Shown: positions 7,851 to 16,748 of the stretch, in pieces
Layout of the letters: each line of letters starts with the position of its first letter
Numbering within the stretch: the stretch's first letter is position 1
DNA from: Cytophagales bacterium
Lineage (GTDB): Bacteria > Bacteroidota > Bacteroidia > Cytophagales > Cyclobacteriaceae
Length of the DNA stretch: 64,000 nucleotides
Direction: 5' to 3'
Assembly: GCA_033344775.1 (NCBI GenBank)
Contig: JAWPMT010000005.1
Span: forward strand, 62,001-126,000
Program-made: the position numbers and the translations under genes
Notes under the pieces: model-generated
The model's input: the letters and a program-made list of their open reading frames with translations, nothing else
What the model was told of the DNA's origin: nothing
Database searches by the model: none

Positions 7851-10508
7851 TCACTCCTGCCGTAACTGCTTCGCGGGGTTGACCAAACTGGCTCGAATCG
7901 CTTCGAAGCTTACAGTAAGGATGGCAATCGCACTGGCGATGATTGCACCGGTAGCAAATAGGGTCCATTCTAAGGTGATTCGATTGGCCATCCACTCGAT
8001 CATGAATTCGGTAAAGTACCAGGCTACAGGGATCGCAATGAAGATCGCCAACAAGACCAACTTGAAGAAGTCACCTACCAGAATGAGCAGTAATCTCGAC
8101 AGACTGGCTCCCAATACTTTTCGGACACTGATCTCCTTGGTCTTCTTCCCAATCAGGTAGAGGGATAAGGCAAACAAGCCAGAACAGGCAATGACCAATG
8201 AAAGGACGGTGAATACCAGGAACAGGCTTTTGGCACGTTCAATGTCTTTGTACCACAAGGCAAACTGCTGGTCCATGAAACGGTGGCGCATGGTCTGATT
8301 CGGATTGAACTGGTCCCAAACCGCTGCAATGTCCATTAACGTGGCGTCCATGTTTTGAGGCGCTACTTTAACCGAAAGCGTGGCAGATGGAGCACCTGTA
8401 GACAAGGCCAGTGGGCGAATGATCCCGGTAATGGGTTCAAAGTAGAAATCACTGACCACCCCAATGATGTCGTAGCGGTTCTCAAACATGTCAGTCAGTC
8501 GCTGCCCAACGGGTTCATCCAGGTTCAAGATAGTGGCCATTCGTTCATTGATGATGATGGACTGTCCTGGTTCGTTTTTGCGAAAATCACGTCCGACTTT
8601 TATTTCCATTGCCAATGTCGAAATATAATCTTCGTCCACAAACCACATGGCCGCCTCATAGCGGTCTTTGTTCCCGCCTTTTGATGTCATCCAGAAGTCA
8701 CGATTATGAATAGAACTCCCTTCCACAGGCAAGAAATCACTCAAAGACGCATTTTTCACGGCTGGCAAACGTAGCAGTTCCGACTTCAGTGTTTGCTTCT
8801 TTTCCTCCTCCATCGTGTCCAGGCCAAGCAGGTTGATCACCTGCTCTTTTTCGTATCCGAGGGATTTGTTCATCATGAAGTCAAACTGCTTGTGTAACGC
8901 CAGGGCCGTGATGATCAGAAACACCGTCACAGCAAATTGAAAGACAACCATGCCACTTTGAAGGAACGACTTCCCTCCTGTACTGGCTTTCCCTTTTAAT
9001 GCCTCGACGGTACTGAATCCTGACAGGATCAGCGCTGGATAAATCCCTGAAAGCACTCCTAAGGTCAAAGAAACCACGAAAAGTCCCGGAACAAACCACC
9101 AGGCATTCCATGGCAAGCTAAGTTGCAGATCTGTTAATTCATTGAAGACAGGCATGGCGAGCGTCGCCAAACCCATACCAGCCGCCACCGCAAACAAACT
9201 GTACAAACAAGACTCTGAAAGGTATTGCACCATTAATCCGGACCGAAACGATCCTACTGCTTTTCTCAGACCTACTTCACGGGCCCGACTCATGGAACTT
9301 GCCGTAGACAGATTGATGAAGTTGATGCACGCCAACAACAGGATGACCACTGCGATGATCCCAAAGATCCATACCAGGTCCTCTGAACCATGACTCAGGA
9401 AATCGCCCACTTCTTCAGGATTCAAATAGATGTTGGTGACTGGTTGGAAATAATAGGATTGATACATGGCCTGTTCTTCCAGATGAATCTGACCATCTTC
9501 TTTCAACAGATCAATGACCAGACTCTTGCGGACTTCTCCGGTCTTTTGCTCGACCAGCTCTTTGTTTGCACCTTCCGAAAGCCTGGTGTACATCGTATAG
9601 TTCGTACAGCACCAGCCGCTGGTTCCCGGACCGTCTTTTCGCTCAAACATCGTGAGGATGAAATCGCCTTTCAGGTGCATGTTTTCAGGTAGGTCCTCCA
9701 TTACACCGGCTATGGTGAACGTGCTCTCATGGTTATTATTTAGCACAATCCGCTTGCCCACAGGGTTCTCATTGGGGAAATAGATCGATGCTTTGCGTTG
9801 GGAAAGGACCATTGTATTGGGAGCAAAAAGGGCTGTATGATCTCCGTAAACCATCTCCATTTCAAGGATTTCCAGCAATTCAGGATCTGCATAGAAAAAA
9901 CCTTCTTCGTAATGACTTTGGATACCGCCATCTACCTGTATGTGATTGTCTCCGGCATCTCCCCAGGACCAATCTACAGTTCTCGCGATCAATTCCATCT
10001 CAGGAATGTTCTCTTCAAGGATACCTTTTAGCGGACCGTGTACATTGGTCCAGTAACCTACTTCTCCGGATTGGGACCATTGATTCACGACACGAAAAAT
10101 ACGGTCTCCGTACTTGTAATGCTGATCATAGCTGATCTGATGACGGACGTACAGTGAAATGAGCAGGCAGGCTGCAATGCCCAGGGCAAATCCTCCAATT
10201 TTGACTGTACTGAATACTTTTTGTTTGTTCATTTGCCGGATGGCAACTTTTAAATGATTGGTGATCATACCGAAATGATTTAATTGATGATCCCCGCCCA
10301 GTCCTTTCAGTAGTTTAGGCCTGAGCAGTTTTAATGTGTCGAAATAGTATAGCCTTTTGGCTTTGTTATACCCCAAAAAGTCGCAATTATCATGGAATCG
10401 CTCCTCCATGTCGCCCTCTATCTCTTCCATAAAGCGCGACTTGATCACCGCCTTCAGTATCTTCAAAGGCCAACGAGGTGGTAACTGCTGACTGGACAAG
10501 TCGGACAT
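7851..10508 (-). CDS. FtsX/MacB-type ABC transporter permease with N-terminal prefix domain
   Basis: 885 residues from the ATG at 10508, which shares one base with the PadR stop (TGATG). Residues 1-75 are a soluble prefix domain (PPRWPLKILKAVIKSRFMEEIEGDMEERF), typical of PadR-linked permeases. Two MacB-like halves follow, each with a helix, a large periplasmic domain and three FtsX helices; the coupling motifs SMSRAREVGLRKAVGS and KKTKEISVRKVLGAS mark the cytoplasmic loops. It probably works with an ATPase encoded elsewhere, by mechanotransmission rather than classic transport. Coupling to the regulator suggests PadR controls its expression. Confidence 0.9.
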   Translation of the reverse strand: MSDLSSQQLPPRWPLKILKAVIKSRFMEEIEGDMEERFHDNCDFLGYNKAKRLYYFDTLKLLRPKLLKGLGGDHQLNHFGMITNHLKVAIRQMNKQKVFSTVKIGGFALGIAACLLISLYVRHQISYDQHYKYGDRIFRVVNQWSQSGEVGYWTNVHGPLKGILEENIPEMELIARTVDWSWGDAGDNHIQVDGGIQSHYEEGFFYADPELLEILEMEMVYGDHTALFAPNTMVLSQRKASIYFPNENPVGKRIVLNNNHESTFTIAGVMEDLPENMHLKGDFILTMFERKDGPGTSGWCCTNYTMYTRLSEGANKELVEQKTGEVRKSLVIDLLKEDGQIHLEEQAMYQSYYFQPVTNIYLNPEEVGDFLSHGSEDLVWIFGIIAVVILLLACINFINLSTASSMSRAREVGLRKAVGSFRSGLMVQYLSESCLYSLFAVAAGMGLATLAMPVFNELTDLQLSLPWNAWWFVPGLFVVSLTLGVLSGIYPALILSGFSTVEALKGKASTGGKSFLQSGMVVFQFAVTVFLIITALALHKQFDFMMNKSLGYEKEQVINLLGLDTMEEEKKQTLKSELLRLPAVKNASLSDFLPVEGSSIHNRDFWMTSKGGNKDRYEAAMWFVDEDYISTLAMEIKVGRDFRKNEPGQSIIINERMATILNLDEPVGQRLTDMFENRYDIIGVVSDFYFEPITGIIRPLALSTGAPSATLSVKVAPQNMDATLMDIAAVWDQFNPNQTMRHRFMDQQFALWYKDIERAKSLFLVFTVLSLVIACSGLFALSLYLIGKKTKEISVRKVLGASLSRLLLILVGDFFKLVLLAIFIAIPVAWYFTEFMIEWMANRITLEWTLFATGAIIASAIAILTVSFEAIRASLVNPAKQLRQE

Positions 10509-10840
10509 CAGGAAGGGTTGGTACCGAAGTTGGGCATGGCAGACCACAATTGCGATCGGATGTCCTTCATTTCCTGAAGGGTTTGATAAGCCTCTGGAGT
10601 GGCTGCATAAATGCGTTTCCGTTTCCCTCCTCTTCGTTGACTGGCTTCCCCCCAACTAGAAGTCAGAAATCCTTTTTCCTCCATTCTTTTCAAAGCCGTT
10701 TGTATCGCTCCCATGCTCAGGCGTTCATTGAGACGTTCCTCCAGGTCTCGCTGGATCTCATTACCATAGGCCTGGTCCTGTAATACAATTACGGTCATCA
10801 GGATCAACTCCTGAAATTCACCGAGTCGCGTCTTCTTCAT
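10508..10840 (-). CDS. PadR-family transcriptional regulator
   Basis: 110 residues: winged-helix PadR N-terminal domain with the family signature QELILMTVIVLQDQAYGNEIQRDLEE, followed by ALKRMEEKGFLTS and the β-wing RRGGKRKRIYAATPEAYQTL. Typically a repressor that senses envelope or drug stress. It is co-transcribed with the FtsX-type permease (overlapping stop and start codons). An inverted repeat overlapping its own start codon (10839-10877) is a plausible autoregulatory operator. Confidence 0.92.
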   Translation of the reverse strand: MKKTRLGEFQELILMTVIVLQDQAYGNEIQRDLEERLNERLSMGAIQTALKRMEEKGFLTSSWGEASQRRGGKRKRIYAATPEAYQTLQEMKDIRSQLWSAMPNFGTNPS

Positions 10841-10894
10841 CGTATTTTATACTAATTGAAGTAAATATAAATACGATATTATTCTAAATGAAGT
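10839..10894. promoter_or_regulatory. Candidate PadR operator region
   Basis: A perfect 9-bp inverted repeat, ATCGTATTT (10839-10847) and AAATACGAT (10869-10877), surrounds an inner TACT..AGTA pair and overlaps the ATG of the PadR gene at 10840. The same region holds a direct repeat, CTAATTGAAGT (10852-10862) and CTAAATGAAGT (10884-10894), 32 bp apart (three turns). Position and symmetry fit autoregulation. Confidence 0.5.
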
Positions 10895-10962
10895 TTTATT
10901 GATTTAAAATTAATTTCAACTGCCTTAAATACTACAGCTATTTCAATGATTTGCAATCACAT

Positions 10963-13900
10963 TCATCGTTTCATGATTGGCCTGGTGTATATCTGGCTAT
11001 TGACCTGGATCTGTAAGATCAATAATCCCCTGGGCAAAGTACTTGTGTCTAACAAGATGCTCTTACCCTTTTCAAAAGATTGGTGATAGATGCGACCTGA
11101 TGCATCTCTTAGCGTAATCCGGGACCGAACATTGCTGTACTGTTCTGGCAAATCAATGTTCAATTGATCAACAGGTGGATTCGGATAAACCTGAACGTCT
11201 TCCAAAACAACTGGGGTGCTCAAAGCCACATCAATCGTCAGGACACCATTGATCAATTCGATGGCATAATTACGGTCTTCACCTCCATTCAAGGTGATGT
11301 TATATTCACCCACTTCACTGGCTGCAGTAGCATCCGTTGAAATGGTTGGCAGCACTTCAATATGTTCCACGGATTCTTCATTGACCAAACCCTCGAACTC
11401 CATGGTCAATGTCGGTAGTTGTTGTCTCAGGTGTATGAATTGATCACTGGCTTTGATGACCAGGGGAGCCTTTTCCACCGTTAATTCCCTCGATAGTGCT
11501 GTGTATTTAAAATTTTGGTCACCTTGCTGGATTGCGGTGATCGTAGAGGCCCCTGCCCCTACAATTTCAACCTTGCCGTCGTTGATCACCGCTACCTGCT
11601 CATCGGAACTTTGGAAAGTCACCGATAAACCCGAGTTCGCCTCCGCCAACAGGCTGAACTCAACATCACCATATGTCCGATTGTTTAATGTCTCAAATTG
11701 AATTTGCTGGTCAGACTGTTCAATCAATAATGTGGCCTCCTCATATTCAAATGCATATTTATCAGAAACTCCACCTGAAGCTGAAATCACGTAAGACCCG
11801 ACATCACTTGTTGTTGTGGCCATGGTTGATGCAACCGGAATACTTTCTAAAACACTTTCATCATCATCATGTAAGAACCCTTCATAGGTAAAGATGAATT
11901 CCGGATTCTCTGTCCCATAAACCTTTTTGCCATCGTCCAGCCGAACGGTTAGCGTGGCTTTATTGACGACCAATTCCATGGTCACCTCCTCCGCAGATCT
12001 GTATTGTTCGTTTCCGGCCTGACTGGCGGTAATGCTTGCTTCACCTGCGGCAAGTATTTTAAGTGATCCTCCGACTAAAGACGCAACTTCCGGATTGGAA
12101 GAACTGTATGCCACTTCAAGACCGGAACTGGCAATGGCGTCGAGTTGAATGTCCGATGTTCCATAGGTCAAGTCAGCTATTTCCTCAAAGGTGATGGACT
12201 GAGATTTAGGCTCCAAAATGGTCAGGTCAAGTTGTGCGAGGCTATCACATCCAAACGCATTGATCCCTTGGTATTCATAAAGTCCGGATTCGAAGTAGGT
12301 TTCACCATTCCATTCATAAGCATCATATACTTCAGCATAAGTAAGACTGGAAGTGGATTCCCGGATCGTCAGGTTAAGTACCGATGTGCTATCACAACCG
12401 GCATTATTTTCTAAAAGTACCTGGTAGATTCCTGATGAGGTATAGGTCAATCCATTCCAATCATAGCTATCGCAGGATTCAATCACCATCTCACTAGATG
12501 TAGCTTCCAATATGGTGAGATCAAGTACTGCTGTGCTATCATGACCCGCCTCATTTTTCAAGCGCACTTCGTAAACCCCAGTTGAGGTATAGGTTGCACC
12601 ATTCCATTCGTAGTTTTCACACGCTTCCACTACAGTTTCACTTGAAGGTGTTTCAAAAATGGTAAGATCGACTATTGCGGTACTATCACAGCCCGCTACA
12701 TTCTCCAGTAATGTTTCGTAGATGCCTGTGGACGTGTAAATCACACCATTCCACTCATAGCTCTCACATGCTTCCACGATGGTTTCACTTGAAGTCGATT
12801 CAAGGATCGTGAGGTCTAATACGGCGGTACTGTCACAACCGGCAGCATTCTCCAAAAGCACTTCGTAAATACCTGTCGTTGTATAGGTAACTTCATTCCA
12901 GTCGTAGCTTTCACAAGTCGCTACCACCGTTTTGCTGGAACTGGATTCCAGAATGGCCAGATCCAATACAGCTGTACTGTCACAACCGGCAACATTCTCC
13001 AAGAGCACCTCGTAAATTCCTGTTGTTGTATAGGTAACCTCATTCCAGTCGTAGCTTTCACAAGCCGCTACCACCGTTTCACTGGCCCTGGATTCCAGGA
13101 TGGTCAGGTCCAATACGGCGGTACTGTCACAACCGACAGTATTCTCTAAAAGCACTTCGTAAATTCCAGTCGTTGTATACGTGACATCATTCCAGTCATA
13201 GATTTCACAAGCGGCTACCACTGTTTCGCTGAAACTGGATTCCAGGATGGTCAGGTCCAATACGGCGGTACTGTCACAACCGGCAGTATTCTCCAAAAGA
13301 ACTTCGTAAATTCCAGTCGTCATATATGTGACATCATTCCAGTCGTAGCTTTCACAAGCCGCTACCACTGTTTCGCTGAAACTGGATTCCAGGATCGTGA
13401 GGTCTAATACAGCTGTGCTGTCACAACCGGCAGTATTCTCCAAAAGCACCTCATAAATTCCAGTCGTTGAATACGTGACATCATTCCAGTCGTAGCTTTC
13501 ACAAGCGGCTACCACCGTTTCGCTGGCGCTGGATTCAAGGATGGTCAAACTCAAGTTGACCAAGCTATCACATCCTGCCTGATTCGTAAACGTGGCTCCA
13601 TACAAACCGGAAACTGTCAGCAATTCTTCATTGAACTCATACGCATGACAAGATTCCACATGAGCAGTAACTACGTCACCACAGGGCTCCTCCCGACGTA
13701 TTTTGAAATTTCCGGCACCGCCATATTCATCTAAGAATACCAAATAGACCTCTTCACCTGCTTCCATTTCTTTCTCATAATAAAAGTCATTGTATTTCGT
13801 ATAGATGGGATCGCTAAAACACTGATCGTAAAGACTGATCAACGTAGAGGGATTATCGTCCACAGAGAAAATATAGTTACCCGCTTCCGATGCCGTGAAC

Positions 13901-16548
13901 TTATACTTTTGATCGCCATCCGTAGCATTGATCTCCTGTATACCTTCAGTGAGTTCCGCTTCAAAGTGACATAGGTCATCATAATCGGCACCATCAAAAA
14001 AGGCCAGTTCAAAATCGCGGTTCCCAATACTGTAGAAGTAAATTCCTGCAACTTCTTTTACACGCAATAGCACTTCTTCACCTGCCACTCCTGCATACAT
14101 AAAATTGGTTTCGGTAGGCTCATCATCCGACCAATTCCTGATGACAAACTCCGATTGATTAGGCAATTCCAGGTTCAAACCATTGTCCCCATATAACATC
14201 TGATAGGATGGAATCACTCTTTCTTCTTGTTCATTTAAGTTAACCGCTACCAGCACACCATTTGAAGGAAACGTGTACTTGAACCAATGCTGACTCTTGT
14301 AATTGAGATAAGCCCGATGAACACCAACATCGATGGATTCCGGATCTGCTTCCGTGGCATGAGCAAAAAAGTCATTCACAGGGAATATTTCGAATTGGTA
14401 TTGGTGCGCATTGACAAACTGATCCTCCCATTGGATCAGGTATTCCGAACCGGCGATCACCTCCAGTGCGGCATAGGACTGACCAAAACTGAGAAGACCA
14501 GAATCATCATTCTGAACCATTAATGTTCCTCCGCAAGCATCGTAAACTTTGAATTTGGTATCCTGACCATTAGCAAGTTTTACATCACCCCAACCATCCG
14601 CATTAGAGCCAGTTGTGATTGCAATTTCTGTGGTTTCAGGAGCTGTAAATCGGAACCACTGATCTCCATTGACATTGTCCACCTCATAAACGCCATGACC
14701 TGCAATTGAAAAAGCTGTTTCACAAGAAAGACCGTCTTCCATCACTTCTGGCACAAATTGTACTTCAAAGTCATAATCAAAATCCTGGATGTTCCAATCG
14801 GGCGCATTGTGGTCATCCCACTTAACTACGACTTCATCTCCTGCATCAAGCGATATAATCAATTCGGCACCTCCATCGCAATTGCCATCGGCTACTCCTA
14901 ATAACGTACCTCCACAAACATCGAAGGCTGTTACTTTGGTGATGGCTTCGGTTTGCTCACAATTGGTAATGGTCAACTCTCCTGCCTCGTCGGTCTTAAA
15001 GCTGTACCAAAAATCCTCCTGGTATGGCGCTCCGTCAGGAGTATGATCCAGGGCATAAGTATTTCCCGTTTCTACGTCAATGGCATTGCTGCAAGTCGCC
15101 CCCGCTACTTCGAGTGTAAGTTCAATGTCGGCATTACCTTCTTTAAAATCCCCTGCATCGTAAACACGGATCAATACCGTTTCTCCTGCCACACCACCGT
15201 AATCAAACTCAATTTTTTCCAGGTCATCGTAGTATGTCTCAATCTCCGTTTCCTCCTTATAAGGAAGTTCCAAACCTAAAGTGCCGTTGTTTCTAGCCTT
15301 TAAAGTTCCCGTTTGACTGAACGTGTAGGAAAACCAATGATTATCCGCATAATTGACTTGGGCGCGATAGGTGCCTTCCGTGACCGCCTGAGCATCCGCT
15401 TCCAGGGCATGTCTCGTCGCATCCTCTGTATAAAACACTTCGGACTGGTAGGATCCGGAAGTAAAACGGTCATCATAATGGATGACATATTCGAATCCCA
15501 CCATGGCTTCAAACACGACATGAGAACCTCCAAACCATCCGGAAATATCATCGCTTCGAGCTATGAGCGATCCATTACAATTGTCATATACCCGGATATA
15601 GGTATCTTGTCCCAATGACATGAGTGTATTTCCTTCCCGGTAAGAAGTATAGCCCGTTGTAATTTCCAATGGACCTGTTTTGGTAGCCGTGAAAGTGAAC
15701 CATTGATCCCCCTCACTGTTATCTACATGAAAAATCGTCGGTTCTGCAAGGTCGAGCTCAATATCACAGATTACATCAGGAATGAAACTGACTTCCAATT
15801 CATATCCTTCATACCAATAAGTTACAGGCGTAGTTTCCAATACTAGCGATTTCGAAAGGTTGGTGACTTGATATTCAATGATGGACTGGGTAAGATCTCC
15901 ATCAGGATCATTACTACACCACACATTCCCTTGTAACAAATTGTCCAGCAGACCATTTTGATATAACTTCAATTGTGTACCATCCACCTGGCTTCTATCC
16001 TGGCAAGTTTTAATTGTCAACAAGCCTGTCTGAGTAGTTTCGTACTTGAAGTATTGTTTCCCTAAGTATCTGGTAACTTGATTGGAACCTTCAACCAAAG
16101 AAATCGCATCTTCAGGATGTTCTCCTTCTACTTGTTCCTGAAAATGAATTGTTGCATCGAATATTTCCTTTCCCGCCACATTATTCCTTCGATCACATTC
16201 CAGAACAATGGTCTCTCCGTCCTCCAACTCAATGTTGTAAACATCATAGGAATGCCATAATAGTTTTTCATCGATGATCGTACATTGATCATCATAAATG
16301 ACCAAATATGTAACACCATTATAGCCTTGATCAAATTGCAATGTTCCAGCACTCGGCGCAGTGAAAGAAAGAAACTGATCATTTGTCCTGGTATCTAAGG
16401 TAATCCCATAACCAAAGGGATCATTAGGAGTCACCTGATCAGAAACATCTCCAGCATTGGCGCAATCTTCCCCTGGTAGTGCATACGAGTAGTTGACAAT
16501 GAGGTGAAATAACAGATTTAAAATCAATAATTTGGACGGTGGATACAT
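10963..16548 (-). CDS. Giant secreted repeat protein with T9SS C-terminal sorting domain
   Basis: 1861 residues. A signal peptide (ILNLLFHLIVNYSYA) is followed by a run of pre-peptidase-like β-sandwich modules, each marked by a 'GDQWFTFTA' or 'NHWFSYTF'-type motif. Then come ten tandem 49-residue Cys-containing repeats (see 12205-13671), two Ig-like segments, each followed by an MBG-type module (ATLTVRLDDGKKVYGTENPEF; APLVIKASDQFI), and a Por secretion-system C-terminal domain beginning VQVYPNPPVDQLNI and ending PIMKR. It is expected to be exported by the type IX system and act at the cell surface as an adhesin-like protein. It is divergent from the TPR/HTH regulator gene at 16749. Confidence 0.88.
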   Translation of the reverse strand: MYPPSKLLILNLLFHLIVNYSYALPGEDCANAGDVSDQVTPNDPFGYGITLDTRTNDQFLSFTAPSAGTLQFDQGYNGVTYLVIYDDQCTIIDEKLLWHSYDVYNIELEDGETIVLECDRRNNVAGKEIFDATIHFQEQVEGEHPEDAISLVEGSNQVTRYLGKQYFKYETTQTGLLTIKTCQDRSQVDGTQLKLYQNGLLDNLLQGNVWCSNDPDGDLTQSIIEYQVTNLSKSLVLETTPVTYWYEGYELEVSFIPDVICDIELDLAEPTIFHVDNSEGDQWFTFTATKTGPLEITTGYTSYREGNTLMSLGQDTYIRVYDNCNGSLIARSDDISGWFGGSHVVFEAMVGFEYVIHYDDRFTSGSYQSEVFYTEDATRHALEADAQAVTEGTYRAQVNYADNHWFSYTFSQTGTLKARNNGTLGLELPYKEETEIETYYDDLEKIEFDYGGVAGETVLIRVYDAGDFKEGNADIELTLEVAGATCSNAIDVETGNTYALDHTPDGAPYQEDFWYSFKTDEAGELTITNCEQTEAITKVTAFDVCGGTLLGVADGNCDGGAELIISLDAGDEVVVKWDDHNAPDWNIQDFDYDFEVQFVPEVMEDGLSCETAFSIAGHGVYEVDNVNGDQWFRFTAPETTEIAITTGSNADGWGDVKLANGQDTKFKVYDACGGTLMVQNDDSGLLSFGQSYAALEVIAGSEYLIQWEDQFVNAHQYQFEIFPVNDFFAHATEADPESIDVGVHRAYLNYKSQHWFKYTFPSNGVLVAVNLNEQEERVIPSYQMLYGDNGLNLELPNQSEFVIRNWSDDEPTETNFMYAGVAGEEVLLRVKEVAGIYFYSIGNRDFELAFFDGADYDDLCHFEAELTEGIQEINATDGDQKYKFTASEAGNYIFSVDDNPSTLISLYDQCFSDPIYTKYNDFYYEKEMEAGEEVYLVFLDEYGGAGNFKIRREEPCGDVVTAHVESCHAYEFNEELLTVSGLYGATFTNQAGCDSLVNLSLTILESSASETVVAACESYDWNDVTYSTTGIYEVLLENTAGCDSTAVLDLTILESSFSETVVAACESYDWNDVTYMTTGIYEVLLENTAGCDSTAVLDLTILESSFSETVVAACEIYDWNDVTYTTTGIYEVLLENTVGCDSTAVLDLTILESRASETVVAACESYDWNEVTYTTTGIYEVLLENVAGCDSTAVLDLAILESSSSKTVVATCESYDWNEVTYTTTGIYEVLLENAAGCDSTAVLDLTILESTSSETIVEACESYEWNGVIYTSTGIYETLLENVAGCDSTAIVDLTIFETPSSETVVEACENYEWNGATYTSTGVYEVRLKNEAGHDSTAVLDLTILEATSSEMVIESCDSYDWNGLTYTSSGIYQVLLENNAGCDSTSVLNLTIRESTSSLTYAEVYDAYEWNGETYFESGLYEYQGINAFGCDSLAQLDLTILEPKSQSITFEEIADLTYGTSDIQLDAIASSGLEVAYSSSNPEVASLVGGSLKILAAGEASITASQAGNEQYRSAEEVTMELVVNKATLTVRLDDGKKVYGTENPEFIFTYEGFLHDDDESVLESIPVASTMATTTSDVGSYVISASGGVSDKYAFEYEEATLLIEQSDQQIQFETLNNRTYGDVEFSLLAEANSGLSVTFQSSDEQVAVINDGKVEIVGAGASTITAIQQGDQNFKYTALSRELTVEKAPLVIKASDQFIHLRQQLPTLTMEFEGLVNEESVEHIEVLPTISTDATAASEVGEYNITLNGGEDRNYAIELINGVLTIDVALSTPVVLEDVQVYPNPPVDQLNIDLPEQYSNVRSRITLRDASGRIYHQSFEKGKSILLDTSTLPRGLLILQIQVNSQIYTRPIMKR
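12205..13671 (-). repeat. Ten tandem 147-bp coding repeats
   Basis: Within the giant secreted protein. The consensus 49-residue unit has ETVVAACESYDWNxVTY, then TTGIYEVLLENxAGCDSTA, then VLDLTILES. The period is 147 bp: the same 'attccagtcgtagctttc' stretch recurs 147 bases apart near 13338 and 13485. Central units are nearly identical, while the first and last are diverged. Each unit normally has two cysteines, but the eighth has GHDS instead of GCDS, and the tenth has EVYDAY in place of the first Cys. The pattern suggests recent amplification or homogenisation in the middle of the array. Confidence 0.93.
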
Positions 16549-16647
16549 AGCAAATTGAAATTCGTGACGTCTTGGAAAAATTCAATACTGTCTGGGATTT
16601 GCAACAAAAATATCTTCTGAAACAGGTGAATTACGGTGAAAACCGGT

Positions 16648-16687
16648 TGTCATCTGGTTGGCAGGTGGAGGTGTCATTTGGTTGGCA
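16648..16687. promoter_or_regulatory. Direct-repeat operator candidate in divergent promoter
   Basis: TGTCATCTGGTTGGCA at 16648-16663 is repeated as TGTCATTTGGTTGGCA at 16672-16687: 15 of 16 bases match, 24-bp spacing. It lies between the starts of the giant secreted protein (16548) and the TPR/HTH regulator (16749), where a shared regulator would bind. Confidence 0.55.
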
Positions 16688-16748
16688 CCTAAAAAAGATA
16701 GTCCTTTGAAATCATGAATCATTCGCCAAAAACGCAATTTTTAGTTTA

